DNA of 64,000 nucleotides from Neurospora intermedia. Its lineage: Eukaryota; Ascomycota; Sordariomycetes; Sordariales; Sordariaceae. The stretch lies in the NCBI GenBank assembly GCA_037102815.1, contig BTPP01000004.1, positions 3,348,001 to 3,412,000 of the forward strand. The letters run 5' to 3'. The notes below the pieces were generated by a model that saw only the letters and a list, made by a program, of their open reading frames with translations, did no database searches and was not told the DNA's origin. The position numbers and the translations under genes were made by a program. Below are positions 37,312-51,569 of the stretch, piece after piece; the stretch's first letter is position 1; each line of letters starts with the position of its first letter.

Positions 37312-37425
37312 GGCGACCGGCACTTAAACGACCGGCGCTTAAACGACCGGCGTAAGGGCGATTAGCGTAGGGGCGGCCGGCGTAGGGGCAATTAGCGTAG
37401 GGGCGACTAATTCGGGTTGTTTAAT
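37312..37425 (-). repeat. Tandem array, 15-bp period, about 7 copies
   Basis: Units such as AACGACCGGCGCTTA and GGGCAATTAGCGTAG. The period is five codons. Earlier copies have GACCGGC and later copies ATTAGC, related by transitions. Confidence 0.75.
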
Positions 37426-38054
37426 AATATTTAGATTTATAGGCTCAGTTAGGCCGTTATTAGGATAAATAAATTACCAATTATAACGCGCCTTAATAAT
37501 AGCAATATACTATATATCGATTAAACTTGTATTCCTTAAATAAATAGCTATAATACTATATACTTTCAATTTTAATTGTTTGCGGGCGATAGTCCGTATT
37601 TCCGCCGGTTTATTTACATTAAATACGTAGACGGCCTTATTAAAAATAAAATCAAATATTTCTCTTATTTTACATTATACCGGCGGCGCTATATTATTAT
37701 CCCAATATACTAGGATTGTAAACTCGTTACCGTTGTAGGTATAATACTAGTTAGCTTTGATTATTAATATAAGGTTAGCAATTTCCAAATTACCGTACTA
37801 CTCTATTATATTATAATTCAAAGCGAGTATCGTAAAATAGGCTACCTTAACTATAATATAATTAAACAATTTAATATTAATTTCGACGATAATATCGTCA
37901 ATCCCTTTCTACAAATTAACGCCTTTAGTAATCGTAATAATTTTAAATACGTCTCGACTATAGCTATAGTAATTATTATTAAATATACGTTTATAAATAC
38001 CGTAATAATAATATTCTTATTCCTAGACTATAAACTATAGTGCCTTATTAGCAT

Positions 38055-40350
38055 AGGGTCCTTCTCTAGTTTTTTGGAGGGGAAAACCGTGAGGCGTTAA
38101 GCGCCTCCGGATGAAAACTTCTAGTTCTATTTCGGCCGTGGTTTACTACGCCGCTCCTACTTTGTTTATAGTTATAACGGTTCTTACTTATTATTATAGC
38201 GAATATAATTTCGTTTCTTCTACCGTTATTTCGTTTTAATATTAAAATAATAGGAATAATAGGAATAGGACTAAAATTAGTACGCTATTTCCTTCGCCGC
38301 CTTTCTATTTTATTCCCTACCGTTCCTTCCTCTACTTTTTCTCTACTTCCCTATCCTATCTTCCTATTTCCTACCCTACTCCTTCGCCTTTTTCCTCTAT
38401 TTATAAATACTTCCGCCCTATTATTTATTCTTTTACTCTATAGTTTTACTCCTATTTATATTAGTATAAAAACCCTTTCCCTTATTTATATAATCCTTTT
38501 TATAGTACTCCTTTTAGTCCTTCTCCTCCTTCTTCTCTATTATAATTTTTATTAAAATGGTTTCCTCCGGCCGCTATTGTTTTAACCCTATCGATTTAAC
38601 TTTTAATACGGAGGGTTCTTCCCCTATTGCGTCCCCAGGCCCTATATCCCCCGTAGTCCCTTCGGTCGTGCCTTTAGAATTTATATTCTTTATTTATACT
38701 CTTTGCAATTTTATTAGTAATTATCCCCCTTAGAACCAGTATAGCTTCTTCTTCTTTTTTTCTAGTCTTTATACTAATTTAATTAGTATTGTTTGTAAAA
38801 TCCCCTACTTTTACTATATTTTAGATTTCGCTTCCGTCCTACGTTTTAATAATAATAGGTTTAATTCCCCTAGTACTTTTTAGAAAATTATTATTAATAA
38901 GGTTTATTTTATTTCGTTTATTAGTAGGTTACTTATCCTCTATATTTCCTTTTTATTATTTAATTCCGTTTTTAATTAATAGTATTTAGAATACTACCTA
39001 CGATTATACTTTTAGTAAATATATATTGGACGTTCCTACTAGTCTCTATAATACTTATAATATTATTTAAGTAGTAGCTATTATTATAGTAGTAGGTAGT
39101 TAGAATAAATTTAATTTTAATTTAAATATCTTCGTTTGTATTGCTAATAATTTTATTAATTGTATATATACCCGTTTAGAACGGAACGGCCTTCCTACCG
39201 ACTATAAGCGTCTTCTTTGTATTTTAAACTATAGTATTATTAAATGGTAGTAGAAGGGCTATTACGAATTAGTTGCGAAGGACGTTCGTTACAGTTGTAT
39301 TCCTTCTTTATTTGGCGGTAGTACTATAAATCCGGTTCGGATTGCGTCCGGTTCTAGCGGTAGTACTATTATTTTTACGTATATTATATTCGGCGGTAGT
39401 AGTTATATTATTTTTACTTGTACAGTTTCCGGTTTTAATAGTAGTAGTAGTTCTACTCCTAATAGTCCTATAGCCGTCGATATTCCTAGTTGCGCCCTTA
39501 TAAATAATAATTAAATTTAGTAGTACTATAAGGTTATTATAAATTAGGTTTGTATAATAGAATTATTCGAATAATTTTTTAAATATAATTAGGCGTTCGT
39601 TAGATAGTACTTTTCGGTTTTTATTGTAATTGTAGTTTAGATAATTCCTGTAATTAATATAAATATTTCCTTCTTATTCCCGTCTTATTGTTTTAATATT
39701 ATTAATATTTTGTTTTCTTCTTAAGAATATTTTATAATTTCTTTACATTATTCCTCCTTTAATTCGATTATTAAATGGTATTCTTTTAACCTCCCTAATT
39801 TTAATACTTATAATAGAATTCTTTTGGCTTTAATTCTATTGTTTAAGTATTTTTAGAGTTCTTCCTTTGTTAATAGTTAAATTTTTAAGTTCGATTAAAA
39901 AATAGTATTTGTATTGAGGTAATTTAGGATAATATAGGCGAATATTTCTTTTTTGAGATTGTAAATGTAAATAGGAATTAGGACGTTTAATACTTTCTTC
40001 CGGTAGAAGAAGGTTTGGAGGCTAATAATTTCTATTCTAATTTAAATAAGGAAGGAACTTTTTATTTTAATTAATAGGTATAGTTCCTCTTTAGTTTCTT
40101 TTAGTTATCGGCATTTTCCTTTTTTTTTCTTTATATTAATTATATATTATTAAATAGCCTTTCTATTAAATTTGGGGGTGAGGTTAATAATAGTAAATTC
40201 GTATTATTACTTTAATTTCGCTACCGCCGCCGTTAGGTAGTAGTTGTAGTATAATACCTATTCCTAGTTCGTTGTATCCTTTAGCTATTCTTCTTTATTA
40301 GCGGTTATTAGTTTTAGAATTTATAATAGTAGTAATAATTAAGTCCTTAA
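38055..40350 (+). other. Unidentified plus-strand coding-like block inside the outer element
   Basis: From an ATG near 38559 the plus strand reads as protein-like for several hundred codons, interrupted mainly by TAA/TAG triplets of the kind RIP makes from Gln and Trp codons. Composition is rich in Ser, Tyr, Phe and Ile. I do not recognise a domain. Its direction is opposite to the outer element and the neighbouring LINE, so it may be another inserted element, or a gag-like or accessory ORF. The left edge near 38055 has a locally GC-richer, palindrome-like sequence, GAGGCGTTAAGCGCCTC (38090-38106), which could be a terminus. Confidence 0.4.
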
Positions 40351-40399
40351 TTCCGAGGGGGGGTTAATTGCTATTATTAATAGTTTTTCTATTAGTATT

Positions 40400-43300
40400 T
40401 ATATTTCGGCCTACTAAACTTTAATTATATTACTCTTTAGTTTATCGGCGGGTGGCCGACCTTTAGTTTATTATACTTAGATATAATTAGAGATTTAAAT
40501 TGCGGTCCCTCGGACGAACTAGGCTTAGTCCGTCCGGACGAGCCTTTCTTTAAAGGTCCGGACCCTTTTATTAAAATAGAAATCGAATAGTAGATAAAAG
40601 GTTTCCATTTCTAAGTTTTGTACTAGCGTAGTTTTATACGCCCTAGCGATAATTTTTAAATATTTAATTTAGTATTTCGCTAGCCTAATTACTATCCCCC
40701 GAAGTTTATTATAGATTTTAATTGGCTAGTAGAATATTAAGGCTTTATATATAATAGTACTACGGATATATTTAATATATATTTCCTTTGCCCGAGTAAA
40801 GGAATAACCCTATATCTTTACTATTAATTTTGTAAGTATATTTATTTGTATTATTATTTTCTTTTTTACTGCTTCTATATAAATCCTATAATTGAATTTA
40901 CAATTTAATTAGACTTTTAGGAATTATATTAATTCTATTAGTTGAAGTACTACTTCCCCGAATTGGAAAATTTCCATCCTTAGTACTTTTATTTGTATAA
41001 AGTGTATTAATTCTATTTTAATTGTTTCGAATTTTATATTTCTTACCCTTACTTATTCCGAATATACTTCCTACGCTATTTATAGCGTCCAGTAATTTTC
41101 TTTAATAGTACGGGCTACTATTATAATATTAATATTATTAGTAAAGTTGATTATAATTATATTTGGGATTATTATTAATTTTTAATATAGTAGGGTAATA
41201 AAAAGAATAAATAAAATAAGGGAGAGGGGGGAGCCTTATAGTACTTTAGTAGTAATTGTGTAGGGGCGGGAGGTTTTATTATCGAAAAAGAGAGAGCCTC
41301 TTCTTCTAACGATAAAGTTCGCTATTTACTAAATAATTTACGTTGGGAGTTATATTTCTTATAGGGTATATAGAAGTTATTTATAATTAATTCTATTAAA
41401 CGTTCCTTTTAAATTTAGGAGTATAAAAGACGTTATAGTTCCAAGTTTCTAGGCTGTATATACCGCGTTGGTAATTACCCGGATTATAAATTCTATTAAA
41501 CAATTTATTTAATTATTTATTTAGCCCTCTAGTAGGAGGTTAAATTCTTCGGCTATTTATATAAATTTTTTAATTACGAATGTTTCGAAGATTTTTTTTA
41601 CGTTATTAAATAGCGATATTAACCTCTATACGTTTGTTAGTTTCTATTAGGTAGTACTTTTCCTAGGCTTCTTAAGGACAATTATTTTTGTATTTTTAAA
41701 TTATTATAAAAAATATTTAAATCGGAGGCTAGCGGATGCTAAATATACTATAATTTACTAGAATAGTTGTTTATATATTTTTAAAAACCTATTTAAATAC
41801 TAGTTAATCCCGGGGGTTTTATTGGGTACTATCCGGGAAAATACGTCCTAAATATCCTCCTTATCGATTAATTTACTAATAATTATCGGTTTAATATTAT
41901 TTAGTAATTTAATTTAATTTAGTAAGTAGTTTATTAGGACTTTTACCTTTAGGAAAAAGCGATCGGTAAGGATTTCGGCCTTATTACTATAATTTCCGAC
42001 TTTTATTACCCTTTTATAAATTTAAAGGGTTAGTAATTTGGGCGGGTTTATTAATTTGTAGCTCCGGGTATAGGCCTATTATTCTAAGGGTTAAAGTCGA
42101 TTCGGGTTCTTCGAAGTTTTAGTAATGTTATTATATTATATAGCCTATTAAACTTTTGTAATTATCCTTTTCTTTTTTATTATAGTTTTAATAAAATCCT
42201 TCTAGTTCGATATTATCCAATATTTAAACTACTCCTAATATATCCTCTACGCTTTTTTTATTACTATTTTATATCCTAATATTTACTAATTTATTTTCCT
42301 TCTTTAATTTTTCTTCTAATATAGGACGAATTCCTCTACGATACTTGTAAGTTCTCCGTCGAGCCTATAAAAAGCGAGCTCAAGATCCTCTATTATATTG
42401 ATCTTTTTTAGGATTGATATTTATTTTTTTGCTACCTCCTTTATTTTTACTATATTTATAAAATTCTAACTATATTCTCCTTCCTCTTCCGTTTTTTTAT
42501 TTTTTCTTTTTACTTAGACCTAGATTTCCTAAGGGTAGTAGTCCGAACCGGTTTATTCGTACCTTTATATTCCTTAATATTCGGTTTTAACCTTAGGTAA
42601 TAATTATATATAATTAATTGTCCTATCCCTCTTTCCTTATATTACGTTTCCGAATTTTATTAGTTTATTACGGGGGGTAAATAAATTAAATCTCTAGCGT
42701 TATACCTATGTAAAGAAGCGAATAGCCCTTAAATTAATCCTATTCTCTAAATCCTAATTAGGATAATAGAAATTGTAATCCTTAATTATAATTAAGTTTC
42801 CCGCTAGAGGCCCAACTTTAAGAAATTTAAAGAGTAGCGATCTTTATTAATATTTTAATATTCTTTACGTAAAGATAAGAGAATAAATAGAAAAGACGGT
42901 CGTTAAGTCCCTTAGGTTCTTAAATATTATTATAGCCTAATCTTTTCCAATTTAAAAATTTAAATCCTTTAAATTCTATTTTTTATTTATATATATTATT
43001 ATCCTTCCCTTCTTTATATAATTAACCCCGAAATATCTCTTACCTTTAGAACGGTAAATATCTTTATTCAAATTTCTACCCGGCTCCTAAATCGCTATAA
43101 TATTATAAATTTCCTTTTATTCGAATAAAAGCTTCCCTCTTTCGTATAATTTCCCTACGTTCTAATAGAGTATTTTTAATTAAATTATTAGTTACCCTAA
43201 AATAGAGTTCCTTCTAATTTTTTTATAGAGGATAAGGGTATTATTTCTCTAAGGGGGGCTATAATTATATAAGTATTATTACTACTATACGACCGATTCC

Positions 43301-45110
43301 CTCCTACGTTCTAAGAGTATATATAAATATTTATCAGACTTTAAGGGTTTAATAGCTTCGGTCGGAAGGACGGGCCGACGATCTTCTTCGGCCGTCCCCT
43401 CTTTATAATTCTTCTAATATATTTCTTTAGGGTAATAATAGTATAAGAATTAGGGGGAGTGTCCGGGAGGACGCCTTTATTTATAATCTCTATCGTTGGC
43501 TCTAATACCTTTCTAGTTAGATTCTTATAGGGGGCGAACGCTTATAGCCTTTTAATATATATAATAAACGCTTTTATAATCGCCTTCCGGAGAATAAAGT
43601 ACTCCTTATAATTATATATATAGTAGCCCTTCTTCCTATACGGTTTATAATAAACGAATAATTTATTATTATTAGACGGACAATTTACTTCGCTGAAGCG
43701 ATCTCCTTCGTATTTAACTTTGCTATAGCGGGCGTAAATATCTTTTTAACGGTAGAACTTCGCTATATATTTAATTCCCTAATATTTAAAATATTATTAG
43801 ACGTTGTTCGAAGTTTAGAATAGTTTGTATAGGTATATACCGCCGTCCTAAAGGAAGAGGTTATTTTAGAAGAAGTACATTGTTAATACGATAGCGATTT
43901 CTATTAGAAGTAGGCTTTTATTCTCTCCGTCCCTTCTCTTCTATAGCCGAACTCTAATAATAGATACCTCTAGATTCTTCTCCTTCGCTATATTCGATAT
44001 AGTTTCCGCTATAGTATAATTATTAATACTATTCTAGGGTACGCCCCGAATTAGTATACTTACAGTACTTATAGTAATAAAAGTATTAGGGCCGAAAATT
44101 TCTTTAACCTATATTTAGTTATATTAGTACTAGTTATATATAGATTCGTCGAATATAATTATATAATTTCCGGTCGTTAGTATTCTAATAGCCGCTTGGA
44201 CTATTAGGCCGGTATTTTTTTTACTTAAGTATATAGCTAAAATCGTTTTTGTATTTTCGTTCGAACGGTTTATAAATTTAGTAGTAATCGTTGCTCCCTT
44301 AATAGTAAGTTGCTATTCGAAGTTAGAGGAAATAAACTTCTTAATAATAGTAGGTAATTATTAGAAGGTAATACTAATTTTACTCGGGCTAACTTTCGTT
44401 ATAATATTAACCTAATACTTTAGTACCTCCTAGGTACTTTTTTTAATTTCTTTTAGAATATTCTTTTTTAAATCGTTAAAATCCTTTTTAGTAATAAATT
44501 AGTTGGTTCTAGCCTTGCCAACCTCGGGTCGTATAGACCTACTTTTTCCGACGCGTACCTTTATAAATTCGAAAAATAATTTTCAAACCTAACGACGGTC
44601 CTCGGTCGAAATAGTATTATAGTCCGTAAATTTATTCGTTCTAGTAATAAACTTCTTTAATATTTTATTATCTTCCTCCGTTTTATCCGAAGTCTTCGTA
44701 GTAAGTGCGGTTTTAGGGTTATTGTATATTAAAATTTCTACGAGCGGGTTGTAGACGCTACTTTCGAATCTACGAGTACCGCTATCGATAGTTATCGGTA
44801 ACGACGATATAACGCTATTGCTACGCTCGTTGTAGGATATTGTAAGGGACGTAAACGACCCTCCTGAGTCGATTGCTGTTGTCAGTTTTCGTTTTGGAGC
44901 ACTCCTCGACCAGAAATCGGCGTTTCCGGTTTTAAAGCAGTTTTTTTTTTATAAATACCGTAGTCCGTAAGTATTTCTATAACTATAGCCGCTTCGTCCG
45001 CGGGTAGATAATTAAGGATAACTTATTCGACGGTAGATAGTAGGTTATTATTAGCTCGTTCGGTTTAGGGCTTACCGGTACACTTCTTCGATAGCGGCTA
45101 GATCTATTAT
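40400..45110 (-). mobile_element. Tad-like LINE (non-LTR retrotransposon), RIP-damaged
   Basis: On the minus strand the order is that of fungal Tad1-type LINEs. An ORF1-like region (about 45.0-43.4 kb) contains the block that normally precedes the CCHC knuckles. An apurinic-type endonuclease region (about 43.2-42.4 kb) has a recognisable DYNFYYPNWD counterpart of the family's GDFNLHHPNWD motif. A reverse transcriptase (about 42.2-40.8 kb) has GSPLSLILFILFI, then a damaged DD box near 41140. I did not find the RNase H domain that many Tad elements carry at the C-terminus. Stops from RIP are frequent, so the element is dead. Both ends are approximate. Lower-AT sequence near 44850-44940 may mark the ORF1 N-terminus. 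Confidence 0.7.
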
Positions 45111-48100
45111 AATCCCGTCTACCTTTGTACATTAATTAAATATATAATTATTATTCTATATTATTCATCGTTGGTATCCATTTTTAACGGCAGTATTCAA
45201 TAGATAGCGTATATTTATACTAATAGTAAAATAAGGGAATATTAGTTTTCCTACGAATTAATCTAACGTTTATTCGGTAATAGTATAAGAGTCGGTAGCG
45301 GTAGTAATATAAAGCGATATCGAATTCCTTATAAATTAATCTAGGGTTTATTTAGTAATAGCGTATCTTATTTATAAAGTAATAGTATAGGGGTTAATAG
45401 TAGTAATAATATAAAGGGTTATTAAGTTTTTTATAAAGTAATCCGGGGTTTATCTAGTAATAATATTCTTTATTTGTAGAATAATAGTATAGGAGGTAAT
45501 TATTATAACGAGGGTTAAATTAGAAATAAGAAGGTTTTTATATTTAAAATGTATTTTCTAATAAATTTTATTATTAAAGGAGTATCGGTTAGCGCGATAA
45601 GTAAAGCGGTATCCGAAATTACTAACGTCTCCTTTTATTTATTTTTACTTTTTCTTAGGATAGTAATAATAATATTTGACTTAGGAATATAGTCTACTTC
45701 GACGATTGCGGTTTTATTTAGGGATAATTTATTTATACGGATTAGTAATTTAGGATCGATAGAGTAGAGCCGTTCGTAGTTTCGTACGAAATTTTAAGCG
45801 TTTTTTATTAACCCGTTAATATACGGATTACTTCGTAGGTACTATTCATTATATTCGGTTCCGTAACCTTTATACTTTACCTAATATTCGATTAATAATT
45901 TGCCGCTGTACTACAATATTTTACAATCTATAATTTTTTCGATTTTATATAATTATTAATCGTCGGTATTACCTTTAATAATAATATATTCGCCGGGTTA
46001 TTCTTCGTAATAGAATAGATCCTTGCCCTAGGGGTATTTTTGTAAATAGTTTACTAAAATAATCGAATGAATTTTCTATACCGGCGGCAATTCGAATTTG
46101 TATACCAAATTATTAATTTTACGTTTAACCTTAAATAAGCTAGTTTATTAGTCGGTATACTTCTTTAATTTAGTACCTAACTGTATATAGCCCTTATATA
46201 ATTATAATATTACTTTATCCCCTTCAGCGAATTAGAGTAGCCAATAACTTTTATTAAATATTAATTTATATTTCGTTGTAGCCTAATCAATAGCTTCGGC
46301 TACTTTATAATAATATAAATATCTAACGGTATTAAAATCGTTATTTTAATAATCTATTAGCTTAAAGAAATCGAACGCTATATTAGGCTTAAATCCTATA
46401 ATAATTTCGTTAGGAGTACGGCCTAATAATATTAAAAGGCTATTATTAAAATTATACTATAAAGTAAGGAGGATATTTAGCTATAGGATATCTGGGTTTT
46501 CTATAACGTAGTACCGAATAGCGAATTCGACTTCTTAATTTCAATATTCAATTTAACCATTCGATTTCGAGTTCTACGTAGTAGTATAGGAGATTATTAC
46601 GTTGAGCCTTAGGAAGACCTCCTTTTATACTACCGATAAAAATTTGGAATCCCTATTAGTAATCGATATTCGGAATAATCCCTAATCGTATAGTAGTAGT
46701 ATTATAATAAGGCGTTCAACTTATTATTTTACTATATAGTTCGTCCGGCCGGGAATTAATAAAGTCTTTTTACTAAAGCTATATATAATAATTATAAACG
46801 TATTATAGTACTCTCCCCCCTAAACCGTTAACCGGCTCATTTAATTAGGAAGACCTATAATAAAGTCTATATAAATAATATAAAAAGGGACTAGCTACAA
46901 TTTAATCGGCTTTATCTATCTAGGGGTAGCTTTATAATCCATCCTAAACTTTAAATATTATAGGTAATATTTTATATATTACTATAAAACCTTTATTATA
47001 CGGGGGAAATAGAATCCTTCTAACTCCTATATTATTCTCGCCGGACTAAAATAGTAGCGTTTATTATATACGAATACAAGTACGTCTTAGAGGGCGTTAC
47101 TAAGTATATACAATTTAGATTTGCCGACGTATAGAAAATAATATAGAAGACTATCTTTTATTCGGAAGGGGAACTATTTATTAGTATTAAAGCCGAATTT
47201 CGTACTACGTTCGTTATACTCCTTCAACTTACATATAACGGTAGCGTAGTATTTGTCCCTTATATAGCCGTCGATAAATTTAGCCTTCGTATTATTATTT
47301 ATATATATATAAATTATATATGCGGAGTCCTTCCAAATATCGTCGAATTTACTAATTTCGGAATATAGTTCGGCTTCGGCGCTAAGTAATTTAAAAAGGG
47401 CGTTTAGTACAATATTAACCCTTCCGAATATATACCTTACATCGAGGTTAAATTGGGATAGGTATATCGACGCAACGATAAGTCTTGAATTCAACTTTAT
47501 AAGATCGGTAATATCTAAGTTAGTCTATTTAACAATGCCAATCAAAATTCGATAATCTATTAGTATAACAATAGGCTTAATATAAAATTATATTAATTAA
47601 TATAATAATCGGTACGCCTAAATTAGGCAAATTATTTCCAATTCTATTAACTAATAATTCTTTTCTATAGCGGACAACCTTTTACTATAAAAAAGAATAG
47701 GTTAGATTTTATAAATAGGGATAGATTTATTATCCTATCGGTCGCCGTCGATATAAAAGACTATAATACTAAAGCCCCACTTTTTAGAGGCATTGATTTT
47801 AAAAAAGGTAGTTCGGCTAGGGTAATAGTAGAAAACTACAGTCTCTTTTATCAATTAATCTTATAAAATAGCGAATACTTCTTTTTCAAAATTTATCGGT
47901 ATAAAGTTTAATATATTAATAAATATCTTTCTTACAACTAGGGATTTTTTCTCTAGTATTTTGCCGTCTTTTTTATTAGACTCGATAAACTTAGCCTTCC
48001 TTTCCTCCAACGGACCGATTTTTTAGGCGAACTATAGAATAAACCTTTTTAGGAAATTTACTAATCCAATATAGTATTTTAATAATATTAAATCGGTTAG

Positions 48101-48398
48101 CTATTAGATATTTCGAATAGCTACGATACAGTCCGTAGTAGTAGTTATACTTAGTCCGTCTATACGATAGCCCAATAATTGAACGGATAGGTAAACGACG
48201 AAGGATTTTTTTAGTACAATATTAAGGTTAATTTCTTTAAAGAGCTTAAGGATAATTTCCAGATACTTGAAGTAATCTTCGGCCGTATTACTAAATACAA
48301 TAATATCGTCGATATAACCCGCTGCGAATATACAGTATAAGTAAAGCTTTCGGTCGATAAACCGCTACGCGTAGGCCGGCGAGTTTTTATAGCCTATT
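45111..48398 (-). other. Integrase, RNase H and 3' reverse-transcriptase regions of the outer element
   Basis: Minus-strand Ty3/gypsy relic. The tail of reverse transcriptase lies at about 48.39-47.6 kb, RNase H at about 47.5-47.2 kb, and the integrase region at about 47.0-45.3 kb. It is broken like the rest of the element. It joins the inner LTR element at the CTATT target duplication (48394-48398). Confidence 0.75.
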
Positions 48399-48716
48399 TA
48401 ATGCGGGAAGCATTGTATATATAATTAGATTCAATTGACTAGAGTAGACTAAGCATGACTACAATCATGCCTATTGCTATTAGAGGCTCTAGCAGCCCAG
48501 GTACGTACCTACGTACATACCCGGCTGTCCGGTCGTATGGACCCGCCCGGTAGGGTGGGCCAGCGATAAAATAAGGGAATTCCTATAAAGGGATTCCCGC
48601 GCTAGGCGGCCTTCGGCTACGCCTTTCTTCCTCTAATATCTTCTTCTTTACTTCTTAATACTACGTATTATACCTATTATATTATAGTATCTAGAAGCAC
48701 TTAGGTTACCCTATTA
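48399..48716 (+). repeat. 5' LTR of the inner element
   Basis: 318 bp, starts TAATGCGGGAAG and ends GGTTACCCTATTA. The TA...TA ends fit an original TG...CA changed by RIP. Left flank CTATT. Confidence 0.92.
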
Positions 48717-51569
48717 AGTAGTAGTTGTAATTGTACGAGTAGTAATTAGATTATTTTTTTAATCGCGCCCCCAGTTTAATAGCTAGGTATTGTAATTAAC
48801 CTAGTAAGTTCGTCGATTTATTACGAATTTACTTTCTAATTACAAAATCCTATATTATAACGATATCGACCTTACGATTATATTTACTTCTAAATAATAG
48901 AATCGATTGTTCGTCGTAAGATAGTATTGTGTTCTGTCCCCTTCCCGCGCTTCCTTATAATATACTATCGTATTCGTATTGGCCCGATTTGAACGAGTAT
49001 ATTAAAGCCCTAGTATTACCCCGATCCGGGCGTTATTTATTTAATATTCAATACGAAGGGTAACCCTAGCGACTATATTTATCGTAAAGATAGCTTTTAT
49101 TACTTTTCCTCCCTTCTTATATTTAATAGTCGTTTGTTATAAAATAGTATTAACGAAGATAGATTCCTATTTATCCCCTCTACTATTACCCTAATTTCTA
49201 TATTTAAAATATTATAATTACAGATAAATAAACTTATATTAATACCTCTTTTAACCTTCTATCAATCTAATTATTATAGTAGGCGAAGACCCCCCCGAAT
49301 AATAGACTATTGTACGCCGCTCTCTTTGTAAACTATTTGTACCTACTACCTACAATGTTGACCGTTTGAATAACTAATTTATTTAGCCTCAGATTTAAAA
49401 GGTTACCTAAAATACGAGATCTACGGCTGACCCTAAACCTAGCTTCGTAAGTAATATTATTTTAATTATAATAAATTTACTCTTACCCTCGAAGTTTCAA
49501 TAAAATTTTATTAACCCCTTAAAGAACTTCGCCCCTCCTTAGCCTTCCCTATAGAAGTACGGCTCCCCCCGCGATAATTATAATATTGCGACTTTCGGTT
49601 GCAACGATTCTAAATTTAACGAAAATAACGAGGGTCCTAAGTATATCTCTAATAAGAAGATTTGGAAGTATCTTTAGACTATAAATATTTTTATTAAGGA
49701 CGTCGATTATAATATACGCCAATTTAAGGATAAGATGTACGAACAATTTACTATATACGTTAAGAATGTCCGTACTTAAGGAATTCGTATCGACTAGTTT
49801 AGTGCCTCTATAGCTAACTTTGAATCCGATATTTACTATACTTATAACGAGGTTATAAATGCGATTAAGGCTTTAAAACCTAATACTAAAGGTAAGGAAA
49901 AAGCTGGTATACCGGGTTGTTTCCCAAATACCGGATCCGACCGGTCCGATATTACCGCTATTTACTACGGATTACTTAACGAGTATAATAATGGCGAAGG
50001 TCCCTTTCGTAAGCCGATTGTTCAGTCCGACAATAAGGAGGATATTATTTATTTTAAAGTCCCGCCCTATATATATAAAGACCCTAAGAGATGTAAGTAC
50101 GTCCTAGTCCTATATAAGCCTACCGAATAGCTCCCGCTTAAATTAATTAAACGTATTGCTTTAGGGAAATTAACTAATTGTAATAGTAGTCCGTTTCTTC
50201 GCCCCTACATTCGTCCTAGTAATTGTACCACCAACCCCCGCATTACTAATATTATTAATAAGAACGAATTTAATAAGGATAATTTTATAAATTAGATTAA
50301 TAGATTGAAGGCCTACAATAATAGCCTACGTTAAATAATAGAGAAGCAAGCCCTTATATATAAAAAGTACTTCGAATAGATTTGTAAATTTTATATTAAA
50401 AACGTTTATATAGCTGCCTACCCGGATTTCTCTTGTAACAAGGCTAGTAAAGCTACTACCAAAATTAGTAAAGTTACTACTAAGGCTAGTAAGAATATTA
50501 AGTTTAATATTAATAAGCCGTTTACTAAGGTTACAGACGTTTATTATACTAATAAAAATAAATTTACTAATAAGATTATAGATTTAGGATATATTAATAG
50601 AATTAAACCGTCTATTAGTAAGGCTGGAGGCGGCGCCCCCCTTAACCCCCCCAACTATACTATTCGAACTAGTTTTAATAATTTTAGCGATGGTGATAAT
50701 AATATTAACGACGACGATTTCGATTTAGATAATTTCGACTTTGGTTTCGACTACAATTACTTTAAGATTTATAATTTGTATTATTTTCGTAAATATTATA
50801 ACCCCGCCCCTCCCCCGCCCCCCCCTCCTATACTTTATTATACCGGAGATACTAGGTATAATAAGGGAGATGAAGACTTTAAATTTAAGAAGGAAGATAT
50901 TGGCGTATTTAATTTATTCGTTAATAATTCCGACAATATAGGTATAATCGAGGATAGTACTTTAATCGTTTATATTAATATTATTATATTTACCGACTAT
51001 ATTAATACTATTTTAAAAGACCCGAGTACTTTCCTAGTCACTTATAGACTTATTGTTCGTTTATAGCCTTCCTTATTGTAGGGAGTAGTATTAATATAGT
51101 AGTATAATTAAATTACCCTTAAGCGTCGTTATTAATTATATACCTTAGTTAAAGCTTTTACCCGGGCTCTAGTGAAGAGGTTTATCCCCGACTCCGCTAC
51201 TACGATTCGTAAATTCAACGAAGGAAATTTCTATTTTTACTATATTTATAAAAATCCTAACGCTATTACTATATACGTTCTTAAATAATTTCGCTACGCC
51301 CGTACGATAGGTATTATTTCTAAGTATTATAATAATTAGTATAGTATAATAGTGTAGATTTGGAATAGGATGAGTTTTAGTATTAAAATTATTTTTAGAG
51401 CCCCCCCTTCGTTTAGCGATATTGAGGATTACTTCGAGGAAATCGAAAAGATTAAGGCCGTCCTGGTCGTATTAGTTAGAAGTAAGTACTTTAGAAATAA
51501 TTCCTCTTATCGTTGTAACGCTAGTTGCGATTATAATTCTTAGGGCTAAGGATATTATAATTACAATAA

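Larger units (their letters stand above)
35928..38050 (-). other. 3' interior of the outer element, unassigned coding-like region
   Basis: Minus-strand coding-like DNA without a family I can name, lying between the integrase side and the 3' LTR of the outer element. It has two tandem arrays (36461-36590, period 30; 37312-37425, period 15), both multiples of three, which suggests Ala/Pro-rich protein repeats. It may be the extended C-terminal part of the polyprotein, an extra ORF, or another insertion. Confidence 0.4.

Noticed and set aside
50741-51066. Short open frames in the inner element read as genes
   Set aside because: They are pieces of the gag region of a dead LTR element, not host genes.
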